Notes: generated from the letters alone by a model not told the origin. Numbered from the stretch's first letter, positions 48,422-60,699 are shown. The stretch: 64,000 nucleotides of DNA from Siphonodentalium dalli (GCA_032622095.1 CP136066.1:200716978-200780977), one strand, 5' to 3'. Made by a program: numbers and translations.

Positions 48422-49465
48422 ATGACTTTTTTAGGAAAGTTATTAGACTATTTTTATTGTTCTCTTTTGCTGCTTTGTTTGCAAATTGTTTTTGCGACTT
48501 GGCTTAGAGGCTATCGCCAACACTGGCGGACAACAATAACATTCCTTCGCATGTGGACGGTTCTATTCTGGCCCATACCAGTAGTAAGCAAATGACATCC
48601 CCTGCGGAGTCAGCCAAGACCAAGAAGCGTGCTTCTAAGTCAAGTACAGTAACATTAGTTACTAACTCTACAGTCGGTTCCACATTAATGCGACAAATTA
48701 GTACAAGTGGCAGTACTACCCGTTTCTAATCGGCGTTCTCAGATGTCAGACAGCTTCCTGGAATCACCGCTGAAGTCGATATATTCAGCTGTCAACCCCT
48801 AGGGTTGCCACCAGATGTGCGCCCCTTCTGTGTTTGAAATGCCTGCAACTATTTCTGGGGGTCATGTACCGAAACCAGATGCTTCAACTCAGCTCTCAGC
48901 TGATTTTGAATCAATTAGCTGAAATTTCAAAGACTCAAAAAGCTCAAGGGGATCAAGTTTCCGTCATTACTGAGCGGTTAGCGTCTTTGGAAAATCCTCG
49001 TACTGCACATATGACAATCAGTATGTTCGTGACTATTATGATATTGATGATCAAACTTACTATTCAAATGATTGTGTGGATGATGTAACTGTTCAAAGTC
49101 AGATTCGGAGTGACAATGGTTCTTGCGCATCTTCAGCAGAAACAATATTGGATACCGGCATGGGTACCTCCGATATTAGTAATCCATTCCTAGTTGCAGG
49201 TGCTAAATTAGCTTTAACAGAGGCTTGTGACAAATGGGAGAAGGCTATCAGCTTAACTAAAGGGAAGAATTGTCTCCGACCCGATAATTGCTCTTCGTTG
49301 GTCGGGATCAAAATAAACCCGCTAATTTGGAATATGCTGTCCGTGAACACTAAGACAGTGGATCGGAAACTACAGACTGTTGGAGCCACTATGATTTCGT
49401 CTGCAAAAACTTTCGTCAAAGTGTTTAATGACTTGGGGAAACGGCCAGAATTCGCAAACTCATAA
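48422..49465 (+). pseudogene. Broken gag-like region of a DIRS/Ngaro-type retroelement (tentative)
   Basis: Several plus-strand frames succeed one another, with shifts and stops between them. From 48513 a Ser/Thr/Lys-rich frame runs about 70 codons to a stop at 48729. From 48834 a frame gives a coiled-coil-like segment (ISKTQKAQGDQVSVITERLA, LEN). From about 49000 a third frame (open to 49465) carries ACDKWEKAISL and later INPLIWNMLSVNTKTVDRKL. The IW-x2-L-x4-K-x2-D-x-KLQ pattern resembles capsid-like ORF1 proteins of DIRS-type elements, as I remember them. No reverse transcriptase or tyrosine recombinase is nearby. A possible TATA box (ctctataaaatcggg, about 48340) lies 80 bp upstream. It is clearly inactive. 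Confidence 0.5.
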
Positions 49466-49597
49466 TTTCTGGAAAACTGTATGACTGGCTTCGCATTGAT
49501 GGGTCACGGATTTCATCAGTTGAACATTTATCGACGCGATTTCATGCGTCCTGATATGAAGGGAGAGTACTCCCACTTGTGTGCACATTCCATCTAA

Positions 49598-50280
49598 TAT
49601 TCATAGCGACATACTCAAACTATACGAAATTTCCTTCAAAATTGGTCGATTTCTTATTTGCCATCCCCCAGGATATCTGTAGGTGGTCAACCGAGGGTCA
49701 ACTGGTCCGGGTTTTCGGTAAGGCGGGTAGGAATGGTGATTATGTGGGCATATAGCGACAACTTGTGCCACTAAATACTCAAACTATACGAAATTTCCTT
49801 CAAAATTGGTCGATTTCTTATTTGCCATCCCCCAGGATATCTGTAGGTGGTCAACCGAGGGTCAACTGGTCCGGGTTTTCTGTAAGGCGTGTAGGAATGG
49901 TGATTATGTGGGCATATAGCGACAACTTGTGCCACTAAATACTCAAACTATACGAAATTTCCTTCAAAATTGGTCGATTTCTTATTCGCCATCCCCCCAG
50001 GATATCTGTAGGTGGTCAACCGAGGGTCAACTGGTCCGGGTTTTCGGTAAGGCGGGTAGGAATGGTGATTATGTGGGCATATAGCGACAACTTGTGCCAC
50101 TAAATACTCAAACTATACGAAATTTCCTTCAAAATTGGTCGATTTCTTATTTGCCACCCCCCAGGATATCTGTACGTGGTCAATCGAGGGTCAACTGGTC
50201 CGGGTTTTCGGTAAGGCGGGTAGGAATGGTGATTATGTGGGCATATAGCGACAACTTGTGCCACTAAATACTGAAACTAT
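49598..50280 (+). repeat. 164 bp satellite, left part
   Basis: The unit from ctcaaactatacgaaatttc to tgccactaaata repeats at 164-165 bp (tatacg at 49621, 49785, 49949 and 50114). Copies are very similar. The fifth copy stops after ctgaaactat at 50280, where a transposon is inserted. Confidence 0.95.
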
Positions 50281-51889
50281 CAGGGGGGGGGGTCGCGGAA
50301 AAAATTTACATATATAGGGCGAAAAAAATGTTTTTGCCCTTTCGGGGACCCACCACCCCTCTACCTGCAATTTTTTTCTTTTTTCCGCCCAATTTTTGGG
50401 ACCCACCCCCCAAAATCTTACAAAAAACATAAAATATAAACCAAATCAAAGCCTAGCAAAGAATTGTTCCATTTCTTATTATTTAATACTATTCCCAGCA
50501 TTTTAGTAAACCTCTAAACTGCTCTAAAGGGAGATAATTCTATTAGTATAAAATGTGGAAATGCTGAACGCATGCACTTAAAAACATTGGGCATAATGCC
50601 ATAAAACATAATAATTACGAGGTAATACATTTCCTGATATCCTCAATAACTCCATATTCTTTTATATAACAATAGTATAAGATGTTTTAGAGTCAAGGCC
50701 CAATAGTAATACTGTAGTAATGAGGGGTAGAACAAATTTCATCTGGGACCCAAGCCAAGGAAAGTCACACTCACAGCAGCTCAGTCTAAATACATGTATG
50801 TATGTCATGTTGGTTTGCAGATTGACATATACCAATATTAGCGAAAAATTGGTAGTATTATTAACTTATTATCAGAGTATAAAGTTTAGTTTAAAGCCAG
50901 CAGAGATATCCAAGCCACGGTCACCTTGTACAAACCGTCTGTATACATGTAGGTTCCCCCTGTGCAATGTGGTTTACTGGACGTATCACATGGAAACCCA
51001 TTATAAGAACAAGCATCCTGGATCAGACTGTTCAGTTGAGATATGTGACTCTGAGAAAGTTCGCATGAAGAGAGTTGCATAGATTACCTGTGCAGTTTGA
51101 TCCAGGTTAGTATGATTTATAATTAGTTTCAAGAACAAAGTTCATATTAGTCATGTTTATATTCTAGCTTTATGTTGCATATGGAATAAGTTGAGACTTT
51201 AATACCAAAAGCTACTTTTATAGTTACATTGCTCTATCCTGCTATATCCTAAATTGAATATCAAAGCAACCAATAATGAACAAACAACTAATAATTACAA
51301 TACCATATGTATTGGCAGTCAAATAACTGGAACTCCAAGATATACTACCTTATTACATGTATATGTACAGTACCTAACTGCTTAGACTTGTGAATAATAA
51401 CTGTGGTTGATTTAATATCACAAAAGGCTAAGTTTTCATATTGTTATCCAAATAGTATGAACTTTTTGTATGAGTTATTTTGTTTTATAGTTTTAAACCA
51501 GTGGAATATAGTGGAACTGTTATTTTTGTTTGTATCATCAAGTTTATCTTGATAACAAATAATATCGATTATGTGGATTAAGAACAGAAGATGGTAATCA
51601 TTTCATAATTATGCTTATATAATATATCTTTCATCCGTCGAAATCTGGTACATTAATTTTGACATACATCAGCATACATACACCCCTAAATGGTAGTTTG
51701 TTCTGGTTAGTATGTTTTAAATAGCATAGTGTGTCATATGGTTGATATTAACAGATTACATGAGCACAAAAACAGTGATTTTAAGTGGAGGACAAAATTT
51801 GCATTTTTGGTCATTTACGCATTTTTTCCGGGTGAAAATGACCCACCCACCCCCGCCTCATATATGGAATTTTTGTGCGCGACCCCCCT
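50281..51889 (+). mobile_element. ~1.6 kb hAT-like element inserted in the 164 bp satellite
   Basis: The left end is caggggggggggtcgcgg and the right end is gcgcgaccccccT; the reverse complement of the right end is AGGGGGGTCGCGC. Terminal inverted repeats are thus about 13 bp of the CAGGGG type. The satellite sequence gaaactat stands on both sides (50273-50280 and 51890-51897), giving an 8 bp target duplication; including variants, up to 10 bp (ctgaaactat) is shared. These traits fit hAT. Only a short zinc-finger-like frame is seen inside, so it is non-autonomous or degraded. Confidence 0.75.
50720..51082 (+). CDS. Zinc-finger-like open frame within the hAT-like element
   Basis: This is a frame of 120 codons from an ATG to a TAG. 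Its C-terminal third contains a Cys/His module C-X4-C-X11-H-X4-H (around residues 77-99, CNVVYWTYHMETHYKNKHPG). That recalls the BED or C2H2-like fingers that precede catalytic domains in DNA-transposon proteins. The N-terminal part is AT-rich and unconvincing, and the part from about 50889, after an AG, could be an exon. No catalytic domain follows. It is probably a remnant of the host element's own protein or a captured exon. Confidence 0.3.
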   Translation: MRGRTNFIWDPSQGKSHSQQLSLNTCMYVMLVCRLTYTNISEKLVVLLTYYQSIKFSLKPAEISKPRSPCTNRLYTCRFPLCNVVYWTYHMETHYKNKHPGSDCSVEICDSEKVRMKRVA

Positions 51890-52262
51890 GAAACTATACG
51901 AAATTTCCTTCAAAATTGGTCGATTTCTTAATTGCCATCCCCCCAGGATATCTGTAGGTGGCCAATCGAGGGTCAACTGGTCCGGGTTTTCGGTAAGGCG
52001 GGTAGGAGTGGTGATTATGTGGGCATATAGCGACAACTTGTGCCACTAAATACTCAAACTATACGAAATTTTCTTCAAAATGGGTCGATTTCTTATTTGC
52101 CATCCACCAGGATATCTGTAGGTGGTCAACCGAGGGTCAACTGGTCCGGGTGTTCGGTAAGGCGGGTAGGAATGGTGATTATGTGGGCATATACCGACAA
52201 CTTGTGCCACTAAATACTCAAACTATCCGAAATTTTCTTCAAAATTGGTCGATTTCTTACTT
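51890..52262 (+). repeat. 164 bp satellite, right part
   Basis: The array resumes after the insertion with ctgaaactatacgaaatttc and carries about 2.3 further copies. It stops at gtcgatttcttac (52262). Confidence 0.95.
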
Positions 52263-52323
52263 AGGAATCATCATTATAAGAGCGTATTGTGATGATAATA
52301 TGTGTTTTCTTTTCTTTAAAATA

Positions 52324-52377
52324 CCATCGGATGGCAAATAGCGCATATCGGTAGAATCGCTATTTGCCATCCGATGG
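52324..52377. repeat. Perfect 20 bp hairpin
   Basis: ccatcggatggcaaatagcg (52324-52343) and its exact complement (52358-52377) are separated by 14 bp. Confidence 0.95.
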
Positions 52378-54701
52378 CGAATATACACTTCCGTTACATA
52401 CCGGACTCCAAACTGGACTCCATACCAGCTCCCGGTCGGGCATGTAAAGAGCGGTAAATTCTGACGGCGATGAAATTGTTTAATATCTGACAATATAGAC
52501 AAGAGAATTGTTAATCATAAGTTCACTAGTAACGGTTAGTAACCGTAAAGAAACCGAAGAAGCCTACTATTGTTTCTATTAATTTAAGCTAATGAGTAAT
52601 CGATTGTCTTAAGAACTATATATATACTCATTTATCGGGGAATACTTGATAAAAGTCAATGTATAGAAAGATTAAAACAATCATAACTAACATGTGCCTT
52701 TTTTGGTTCAGTTTAGATAATTAATATCAATTTAATATATAATTTTTTGTGAAGAAAATTGAAATTGTATGCCCAAATTACCAGCCTCCAATGTCAAGTT
52801 ACCAACATCTGGTGTAATATGTGTTCAGGTGAAATATCTTATATTGACGAAATTAGTTGTTATACAGAGGATGTTTTTGTGAATAAAGAAATAACTTTTC
52901 AAGTATATAATAGTGTGTTGCCAAACAGTTTTCAAGGCATGTCACTACTTCCTTTCTATAATTTGAGTATCTATTGTCCTTACATGTTATCTCAATCTGA
53001 GGAAGTATAATCCGTCTGGTTTGTAGGACTCAATCAAAGAGCGACCAGCCATGACTGTCAGGACATGGTACACCAGGCTGGGGAGTTAGTATGATGTGCC
53101 AATCACTGATATAGCTCGCACGAAAATATGTTAAAGTGATTTCTTAAGGAGTCTGTGGCTGGTGGTGGTAGAAGATGTGTTCCAGTTCTCGGTTATAAAA
53201 CATAAGAACGTGGGTATTAATTTGTCGAATTGACGACATTATGGCTCACCATAATATAGCCCACATGCAACTCTTGGTAGGATATATAGTGTCATCGTCA
53301 AAATTAATAGATTGCACAAATTGATGCAAAAGTCGAATCACATTTTAGTGCTTTTGACTATTAAGTCAAACAGCTTCATTTTATAGGTGTTTGTGAATGT
53401 CGTAGCCTGTCAACACGTGACTTTGAGGCAAGGTTTCACACACCTCTTGTACAATACTGTCCGCTATGTCGTTCGTGGAAATGGCATATGACCTATTTTT
53501 GGTTTCAGTGTGAAGAATTATCCTAGCTCCTATTCATCGAGAAACATAACATTCTAGTATTTCGACATGTACGTCAGGGGAATAAAAACAATAATTAACT
53601 TCAGACCCAGGCGTGCTGCACTGGCTGCATGTAGCAGCATACCTGTATCCGCTTCCTCGTGGTAACATACTAGCGCGAGATCAGGAATTAACTCTAAGCG
53701 AACGTCGCCATTCACGGACAGTATCGCTTGACATTCGACCTAATGGCAAACATAATTCAGTGTTTTTGAAACAGCATGTAGATTCTGCACTCGACCATTC
53801 GCGCAAAAATAGCCTGTCAAGGAGTCTTTGTTATCACCACCTGATAAATATTTGGCAATGTCTGGAACTGTGTCATGGACACAGGATATGTGAAGCCTTG
53901 CCTGAATACCAGGATTGTATTCTCGGGTTGCAGGAAAAAGGTAGCATAATGACTTATTTTCTGAAAAAGAAGTGCAATGTATCATACAATGCAACAACTT
54001 CAACAATCTACTAATATCGATGATGATCTACCTGCCACATCCTGCCAAGAATTTGTATATGCTTTATGTGACGTGCCGACGTGTATTCAAGTCGATGAAT
54101 TACGAGAAATTTGCTTCTGTTTTAAAACAGGAACAACTAGAGGTCAGATTCCATGGAATCAGATATACTTCCATGGTATCCCATCCCATCCCATGTGAGT
54201 GTTATGCCTATACATGTATGTGTGTTCCTCTTCGTGCGAATGCATATTGGTGCTTTGTGATCAGATGGTGGACTTGCATTGACATTTCTAAATAAGAAAT
54301 ATATTCCAAAGGTTTATGTCATGATGATTACTGACTGTCTAATGCACCATGGTCCTGACCAACTGAGTCACATTCACCCAGCCAATCAGTTCTTTTGTAT
54401 TCGGTAAGGGTACATTTTAGGGATAATTATAACCCATCCCCAGGACGCCCAAATCCTGTTCAACGGTCACGAAATTTGGCGTGTCTGATTATATAGTAAT
54501 CGACATGTATATCAAAAGGGTGTAAATCATATTAGTGTACCATAACTCCGTTATACATATATATATTGTCTTGTTCCACATGGGCAGATAAGTGGCTGTA
54601 CAAGCACATAACATGTACCGCGATCAATGAACGTTGGGTCCGGAGAATAAAATGAATTCCACGATATATTGAACAGTCATGATAAACAACACACAAAGCA
54701 A
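52378..54701. other. Mostly non-repetitive stretch with weak coding-like frames
   Basis: Plus-strand frames at 52759-53010 (Cys-rich), 53613-54014 and 53977-54198 are open. The last reads STNIDDDLPATSCQEF then ALCDVPTCIQVDELREICFC, which has balanced, protein-like composition. It is preceded by a stop, lacks a clear splice context and overlaps the end of the 53613 frame. I recognise none of them. This is the part of the window where a real exon is least unlikely. Confidence 0.3.
53977..54198 (+). CDS. Possible exon-like open frame, unknown function
   Basis: The frame is 73 codons. It opens with a Gln-rich segment, then Asp-rich DDDLPATSCQE, then several Cys residues. The composition is unlike the hydrophobic AT-derived frames around it. 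It ends in CCCATCCC-like repeats (ccatcccatcccatgtgagt), where gtgagt is a perfect splice-donor consensus just after the stop-containing region. This is an inference only; no family is recognised. Confidence 0.15.
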   Translation: MYHTMQQLQQSTNIDDDLPATSCQEFVYALCDVPTCIQVDELREICFCFKTGTTRGQIPWNQIYFHGIPSHPM

Positions 54702-54724
54702 TTAGTTAGGGAGCCCGCATATGT

Positions 54725-55340
54725 TCCATTTACACTTTTGCGTACAAAAGGTTTGACCCCCTAAAGTTGGTACCAATAATGGAACATTCTGAAAAACCGA
54801 TTTCTTAAGTTGCGCATTCCTGGGGTTTAGGGGCTGCTGAACCCCAAAAAGTGCCAAAAATCACTTCTATTTACACTTCCGCGTACATCGATGAATTTTG
54901 GTTTGATGATACTCCTAAGTGTACTGATTAAGAAAACACAACTTAAGACAGGGATTTTCCTGGGGTTTTCAGATAAGAAAGGGGGTCCCATGCTGAACCC
55001 CAAAACGTGATTTTTCCCCTTTTTTTACACTTTCGCGTACATCCATAATTTTTGGTCTCAAAGTACTTAGATATATACTAATTATAAAAACACAACTTAA
55101 GAAGCAACTTTTCCTGGGGTTTTAAGATAAGAATGGGGTCATCGGGTCACCCCTCAAAACGTAAAAAATCACTTTTATTTACATGATTGCATTCGTCCAA
55201 CGTGTGTGTATGTGCGTACACCCCTGGAACGTTGCACTATTACAACCAATACATCCCTAAATCGATACGATCAACTTAAGAAATATATATTCATGTCGTT
55301 TTCTGATAAGAACGAGACTTGTTACCCCCCCCCCCCCCAA
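54725..55340 (+). repeat. Degenerate ~140 bp repeat in the left arm
   Basis: Four to five units share tttacacttycgcgtacat, a caacttaag segment, cctggggttt and gctgaaccccaaaa. The same set occurs in reverse complement at about 60060-60680 in the right arm. Confidence 0.75.
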
Positions 55341-55489
55341 ACCACAACACGATCCATTTTCTAGAACTATAAGTGAGCCAGTTTTATGCAAATTATAGCG
55401 GGAAAATCTAGTAAAATGTATACAAATGGATATATTTTCGTGAAGCTAAGACATAATGACACTTTTTTGGGCCAAAATTGAAACTCACC

Positions 55490-56160
55490 ATCCAAGATGG
55501 CCGCCAAAATGGCCGCCGGACGTTGAAAATATGACATTTTTTCACAAATATCTTCTAGACCAATTCATGCTGCTTGGAACTGGTTGTGTAATGCAACTTT
55601 ATTTTGTATATTAAACTGATCATTGGAGCAATTAAATATGCATTTATTGGAGTCTTATTGGGATTCTAGTCATATTTCAACAAGAAATGTACAGAACTTT
55701 GTAATGTGAGTGAGGCATATCATTGCCTATGCATATTCCAAATCACTGGAACCAAAATTCTTACTTTGACTCGAAATGGCTGCCAATATGGCCGCCAAAA
55801 TATGGAAAATGGTAAATATTACACCAGCGTGTCCTGCAATCGCTTACAAGTTGTGTTGATGTATAAAATTGGCCATTCTGCATTCTATACATTGAATACT
55901 AACATGTCTGATGCACCATGGTTAATTGTTACTATTTTCACCACTGACATCGTCAAAAATATTGGACTTTTCTCTAAAAAAACTTGACATAAATATTGGC
56001 AAAAATTCAGTTTTCAGGTTTGGACCATTTTTTCAGGTAAAATATAACTATCTTTGGATTGAAAGGTGTTTATTGTTTTGGTCTATCTTAAATGTGTCAC
56101 ACTACGGTGTTTATAGACCAAATTGCTCAAGATGGCTTCCAAAATGGCAACCAAATTTGT
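55490..56160 (+). repeat. AAGATGGCCGCC-containing repeats in the left arm
   Basis: Three blocks about 300-340 bp apart contain aagatggccgccaaaatggc (55495), ggctgccaatatggccgcc (55778) and aagatggcttccaaaatggc (56131). Each is followed by a ttcacaaat or acatat stretch. Mirror copies stand in the right arm near 59205-59235, 59540-59575 and 59896-59925. AAGATGGC(C/G)GCC is close to the known YY1 binding consensus. Confidence 0.7.
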
Positions 56161-56499
56161 AAAATGCTAATTTTTTACATATATCCCGAACATTCTCTGC
56201 ATTATCCGAAAAGGTAGCAAATTGTGACTCACTTGGTTATTATACGTGTTAGTTAATTAACTGACAACTACATGTTCTATTCCCAGTTGTCCCAGCTCCG
56301 TATGGGGCATGACAAATTCATTTTAATGTATGTAATTTTGCCGAGAACCTCTTTTGTGATTTTGGCCATATTTATTGAAAGGAAATGGGCAAACTTTGAG
56401 ACAGAACTGAGATGGACCATAATCGTTGGCTATTCTGGTCCATTATGATAAAAAAAAATGTCTACAGGATACAGTGTGGATGCCAAGATCGTAGCCAGG

Positions 56500-58165
56500 G
56501 AGTTACTCTGTGATCATATGTGAGGTGAATAGGTCTGCAGGGAGTTATTGTATGTCATGACTGATGTGAGTAGGTATACAATGAGTGACTATATGGTTAT
56601 AAGTGGGTTGTCCATGGTAAGATGCATCTATGTATACAGGGAGAGGTCATGGTCAGGTGTGAGGTGAATCGGTATGCATGGGGTGACTGTATGGTGTATG
56701 ATTGTGTATATCCAGTACGGGTGCATCCGATGTGCCTGTATGGTCATTGGTGTGGTGTATGGATATAGCTACATGGTCATATATGTGTTGATTATGTATA
56801 TATGGAGTGAATGTAAGGTCATGGGTGGGATGTACATGTGTTGTCTGTATGATCATGGATGGGTTGTGTGGATAAATAGGTAGTGATTTTATGGTTACGG
56901 GTAATGTGTATAGGTATACATGGAATGACTGTACGGTCATGATTGAATATGAATACATGGAGTAAGCTGGGTGGACATTATCGATCGTGTGGGTACATAG
57001 GAAGTGTCCTTGTGGTAACGGGTGGGATGTATATTTATATATATCGTGGATGTATTACCATTGGTGGGTGTATAGGACTTAGCTGTATTATCATGGATGG
57101 CGTGTATGATTATACAGTGAATTGCTGAATTGTCATGTGTGAGGTGTATATGCAAGGATGGGTTGTTTGAGTGGTCGTATGTGCGGGTTTTTTTGTATAT
57201 CTGGAAGGGCTGAATGGCCATTAGTGAGGGTTACATGTATACCTGGAGTGAATCTATGGTCTAGGGTGGGCTGCATATGTATATAGAGTGGTTATATGAC
57301 TATGTGTGTCGAATAGGTATACAGGTAGTGAATGTATGGTTAATGGTGAGATGAGTACATGTAGGTATACAAGTAGTGACTGCATGATCATAAATGTAAT
57401 GAAAATCTATACAGGGGGTGACAGGCGTATGAGTATACATGTACCTGGTGTTCCTGTTTGGTGACTCGTGTCGGTATCGCCATGTGTATACCAGTACACA
57501 CACGTGTTGCTTTATTGTCATGGGCGAGGGATATGAGTATATAGCGAGTGGCTATATGGTCATGGATGAGGTGCATATGCATACATGGAGTGACTATACT
57601 GACATGGCTGGGTGTATTAGTATATATTGAGTGGCTATTCGGATATGGTGTGACAAATAGGGATACAGGGATTGCCATGGCCAATGTTGGGGTGAATATG
57701 AATACAAGGATTGACCACGATCGTGTATGAATGTTTTGAATAGGTACACACGGGGTGATTATATGGCCATAGGTCAGGTGAAGGAATATACCAGGTAACA
57801 TGTGTGAGGGTATGCGTATGAAGCGAGTGGCTATATGGCCATTGGTGATGTGCATATGTATACCGGAATGACTTTATGGTCATTGTTGTGGTGTTGATGT
57901 ATATATTGATTGTCCATTTGACCATGCGTTTGGAGAATAGGTATACAGGGGATGACCTTATGGCCAATGGTGAGATGAATGGGTATACATGGAGTGACTA
58001 TATGGTTATGGGTCATGTTTAGGAGTATACCCAGTGTGCCTGCATTGTGACGCGTGGCTGTATGGTCATCAGTGGTCATGGGCCAGGTGTACATGTATAC
58101 AGTGAGTAACTATATTGTTATGTCTGTCGTGTTTATGTATATATGTAATGACTGTGTGATAATGG
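56500..58165 (+). repeat. Minisatellite (~45-50 bp units) next to the palindrome centre, left
   Basis: Units of the form ggtatacatggagtgactgt, atggtcatgggtgagg and tgtat repeat with strong variation. Several frames are open through it on both strands but are products of the repeat. Confidence 0.85.
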
Positions 58166-58245
58166 TTGGCTATCGCTTTCCACGGTATGGCATGACCTCT
58201 CTGTTGATTAACATATCCTTGAGTTATTGTTGAAAGCGATAGCCA

Positions 58246-58870
58246 CCCAAGGTACACATGTACAACCCACCCATTACCACAGTCACTCCATATGTACATA
58301 AACACCACACAAATGACAACATAGTCACCCACTTTATACACGTACATGTACTAGTACACCTGACCATACAGCCATACTTGGTTATACCCGTACATACCAC
58401 AAATGACGATACAGCCACGAGTCATGAACACCAGGTATACACCTACACCCGACCATATAGTCACTCTATGTATACATATTCACTACATTCACGATCATAC
58501 AGTCACTCATTGTATACATATTCACATCAACGTGGACCATACAGCCACTACATGTATACCTATTCGCCAAACCCATGACCATGGAGTCAATCCAGGTATA
58601 CATATGCACATCACCAATGGTGAGCCCTTCCAGATATACCAATATCCGCACATACGACCACTCATAAGTTCCATACTTGCCATACTCATACACACCATCC
58701 ATGATACTAAACCTACTCTCCATACACCACCAATGATAACACATCCAAAACATATATAAATATACGTCCCACCTTTACCAACAGGGAACTCCCTATATAC
58801 CAACACATCATTCATGACCATAGAATAACTCCCTGTATACCTATTATCCTCATCTATGATCATAACTCCC
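58246..58870 (-). repeat. Same minisatellite in reverse complement, right
   Basis: Units such as accatacagccactacatgt followed by atacctattc are the complement of the left units. The tract is about 0.6 kb here against 1.7 kb on the left, so the two sides have expanded or contracted independently. Confidence 0.85.
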
Positions 58871-60699
58871 TGGCTACCATCTTGGCTTCCACCCTGTATC
58901 CAGTTGATAAATTGTTATCATAATGGGCCAGAATACCCACATATCATGGTTCATCTCAGTTCAGTCTCAAAGTTCTGCCCATTTCCTTTCAATGATATGG
59001 TTCTCCGCAAAATTCCATACTGCAACTTTAAAATGAATTGGTCATGCCCCATACGGAACTGGGACAAACATAATAGAACGTAGTTGTCAGTTAATTACAT
59101 TGTAACTAACACGTACAATAACCAAGTGAGTCACAATTTGCCACTTTTTTCGGATAACGCAGAGAATAATATTCGGGATATGTTAACTTTTAACTTTTTA
59201 CAAATTTGGTTGCCATTTTGGAAACCATCTTGAGCAATTTAGTCTATAAACACCGTAGTGTGACACATTTAAGATAGACCAAAACAATAAACACCTTTCA
59301 ATCCAAAGATAGTTACATTTTACTTGAACAAATGGTCGAACCCTGAAAAGTGAATTCTTGCCGATATTTGTGTCCAATATTTCTGGTAAATGTCAGTGGT
59401 GACAATAGTAAAAATGTCCATGGTGCATCAGACATGTTAGTATGCAATGTATAGAAAAGAGATTAGCCAATTGTGTACATCAACCACAACTTGTAAGCGA
59501 TTGCAGGACACCCTGGGGCAATATTTACCATTTTCCATATTTTAGCGGCCATTTTCGCAGCCATTTTGAGCCAAGGTAAGATTTATGGTTCCAGAGATTT
59601 GGAATATTCATAGGTAATGACATGCCTCACTTACATTACAATGTTCTTTTCATTTCTTGTTGAAATATGACTAGAATCCCAATTGTGATTTTTTGTAAAA
59701 GTTTGTACTGCGTTCTGTACAATCGAATTTTTTAGGGATTGGAAGGGGTTAGGACCCCAATAAATGCATATTTAATTGCTCCAATGATCAGTTAATATAA
59801 AAAACACAAAATAAAGTTGCATTACTCAACCAATTCCAAACAGCATGAATTGATCTAGAAGATATTTGTGAAAAAATGTCATATTTTCAACATTCGGCGG
59901 CCATTTTGGCGGCCATCTTGGATGGTGAGTTTCAATTTTGGCCCACAAAAGTCTCATTATGTCTTAGCTTCACGAAAATATATACATTTTAATAGATTTT
60001 CGCGCTATAATTTTCATAAAACTGGCTCACTTACAGTTCTAGAAAATGGATCGTGTTGTGGTTTGGGGGGGGGGGTAACAAGTCTCGTTCTTATCAGAAA
60101 ACGACATGAATATATATTTCTTAAGTTGATCGTATCGATTTAGGGATGTATTGGTTGTAATAGTGCAACGTTCCAGGGGTGTACGCACATACACACACGT
60201 TGGACGAATGCAATCATGTAAATAAAAGTGATTTTTTACGTTTTGAGGGGTGACCCGATGACCCCCTTCTTATCTTAAAACCCCAGGAAAAGTTGCTTCT
60301 TAAGTTGTGTTTTTATAATTAGTATATATCAAAGTACTTTGAGACCAAAAATTATGGATGTACGCGAAAGTGTAAAAAAAAAGGGAAAAATCACGTTTTG
60401 GGGTTCAGCATGGGACCCCCTTTCTTATCTGAAAACCCCAGGAAAATCCCTTTCTTAAGTTGTGTTTTCTTAATCAGTACACTTAGGAGTATCATCAAAC
60501 CAAAATTCATCGATGTACGCGGAAGTGTAAATAGAAGTGATTTTTGGCACTTTTTGGGGTTCAGCGGCCCCTAAACCCCAGGAATGCGCAACTTAAGAAA
60601 TCGGTTTTTCAGAATGTTCCATTATTGGTACCAACTTTAGGGGGTCAAACCTTTTGTACGCAAAAGTGTAAATGGAACATATGCGGGCTCCCTAACTAA

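Larger units (their letters stand above)
54702..60699. repeat. ~6.0 kb palindrome (large inverted repeat)
   Basis: The outermost ends are ttagttagggagcccgcata (54702 onward) and its complement ending at 60699. Matching blocks continue inward along both arms: gttccatttacactttt, the aaccccaaaa repeats, the ggccgccaaaatggc blocks and gtgtgacacatttaag-like sequence. They meet at tggctatcgctttc (58167-58180) and gaaagcgatagcca (58232-58245), leaving a 51 bp spacer. The left arm is ~3.5 kb and the right ~2.5 kb; the difference lies in the central minisatellite. Arms are similar but carry many substitutions, so the palindrome is not newly formed. No coding frame above about 95 codons is convincing. 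Confidence 0.92.

Noticed and set aside
53740-54006. 88-codon minus-strand frame
   Set aside because: Overlaps plus-strand frames of equal quality; nothing decides between them and neither is recognised.
56653-58863. Overlapping frames of 60-155 codons on both strands
   Set aside because: They run through the palindrome's minisatellite, and complementary frames occur in the other arm.
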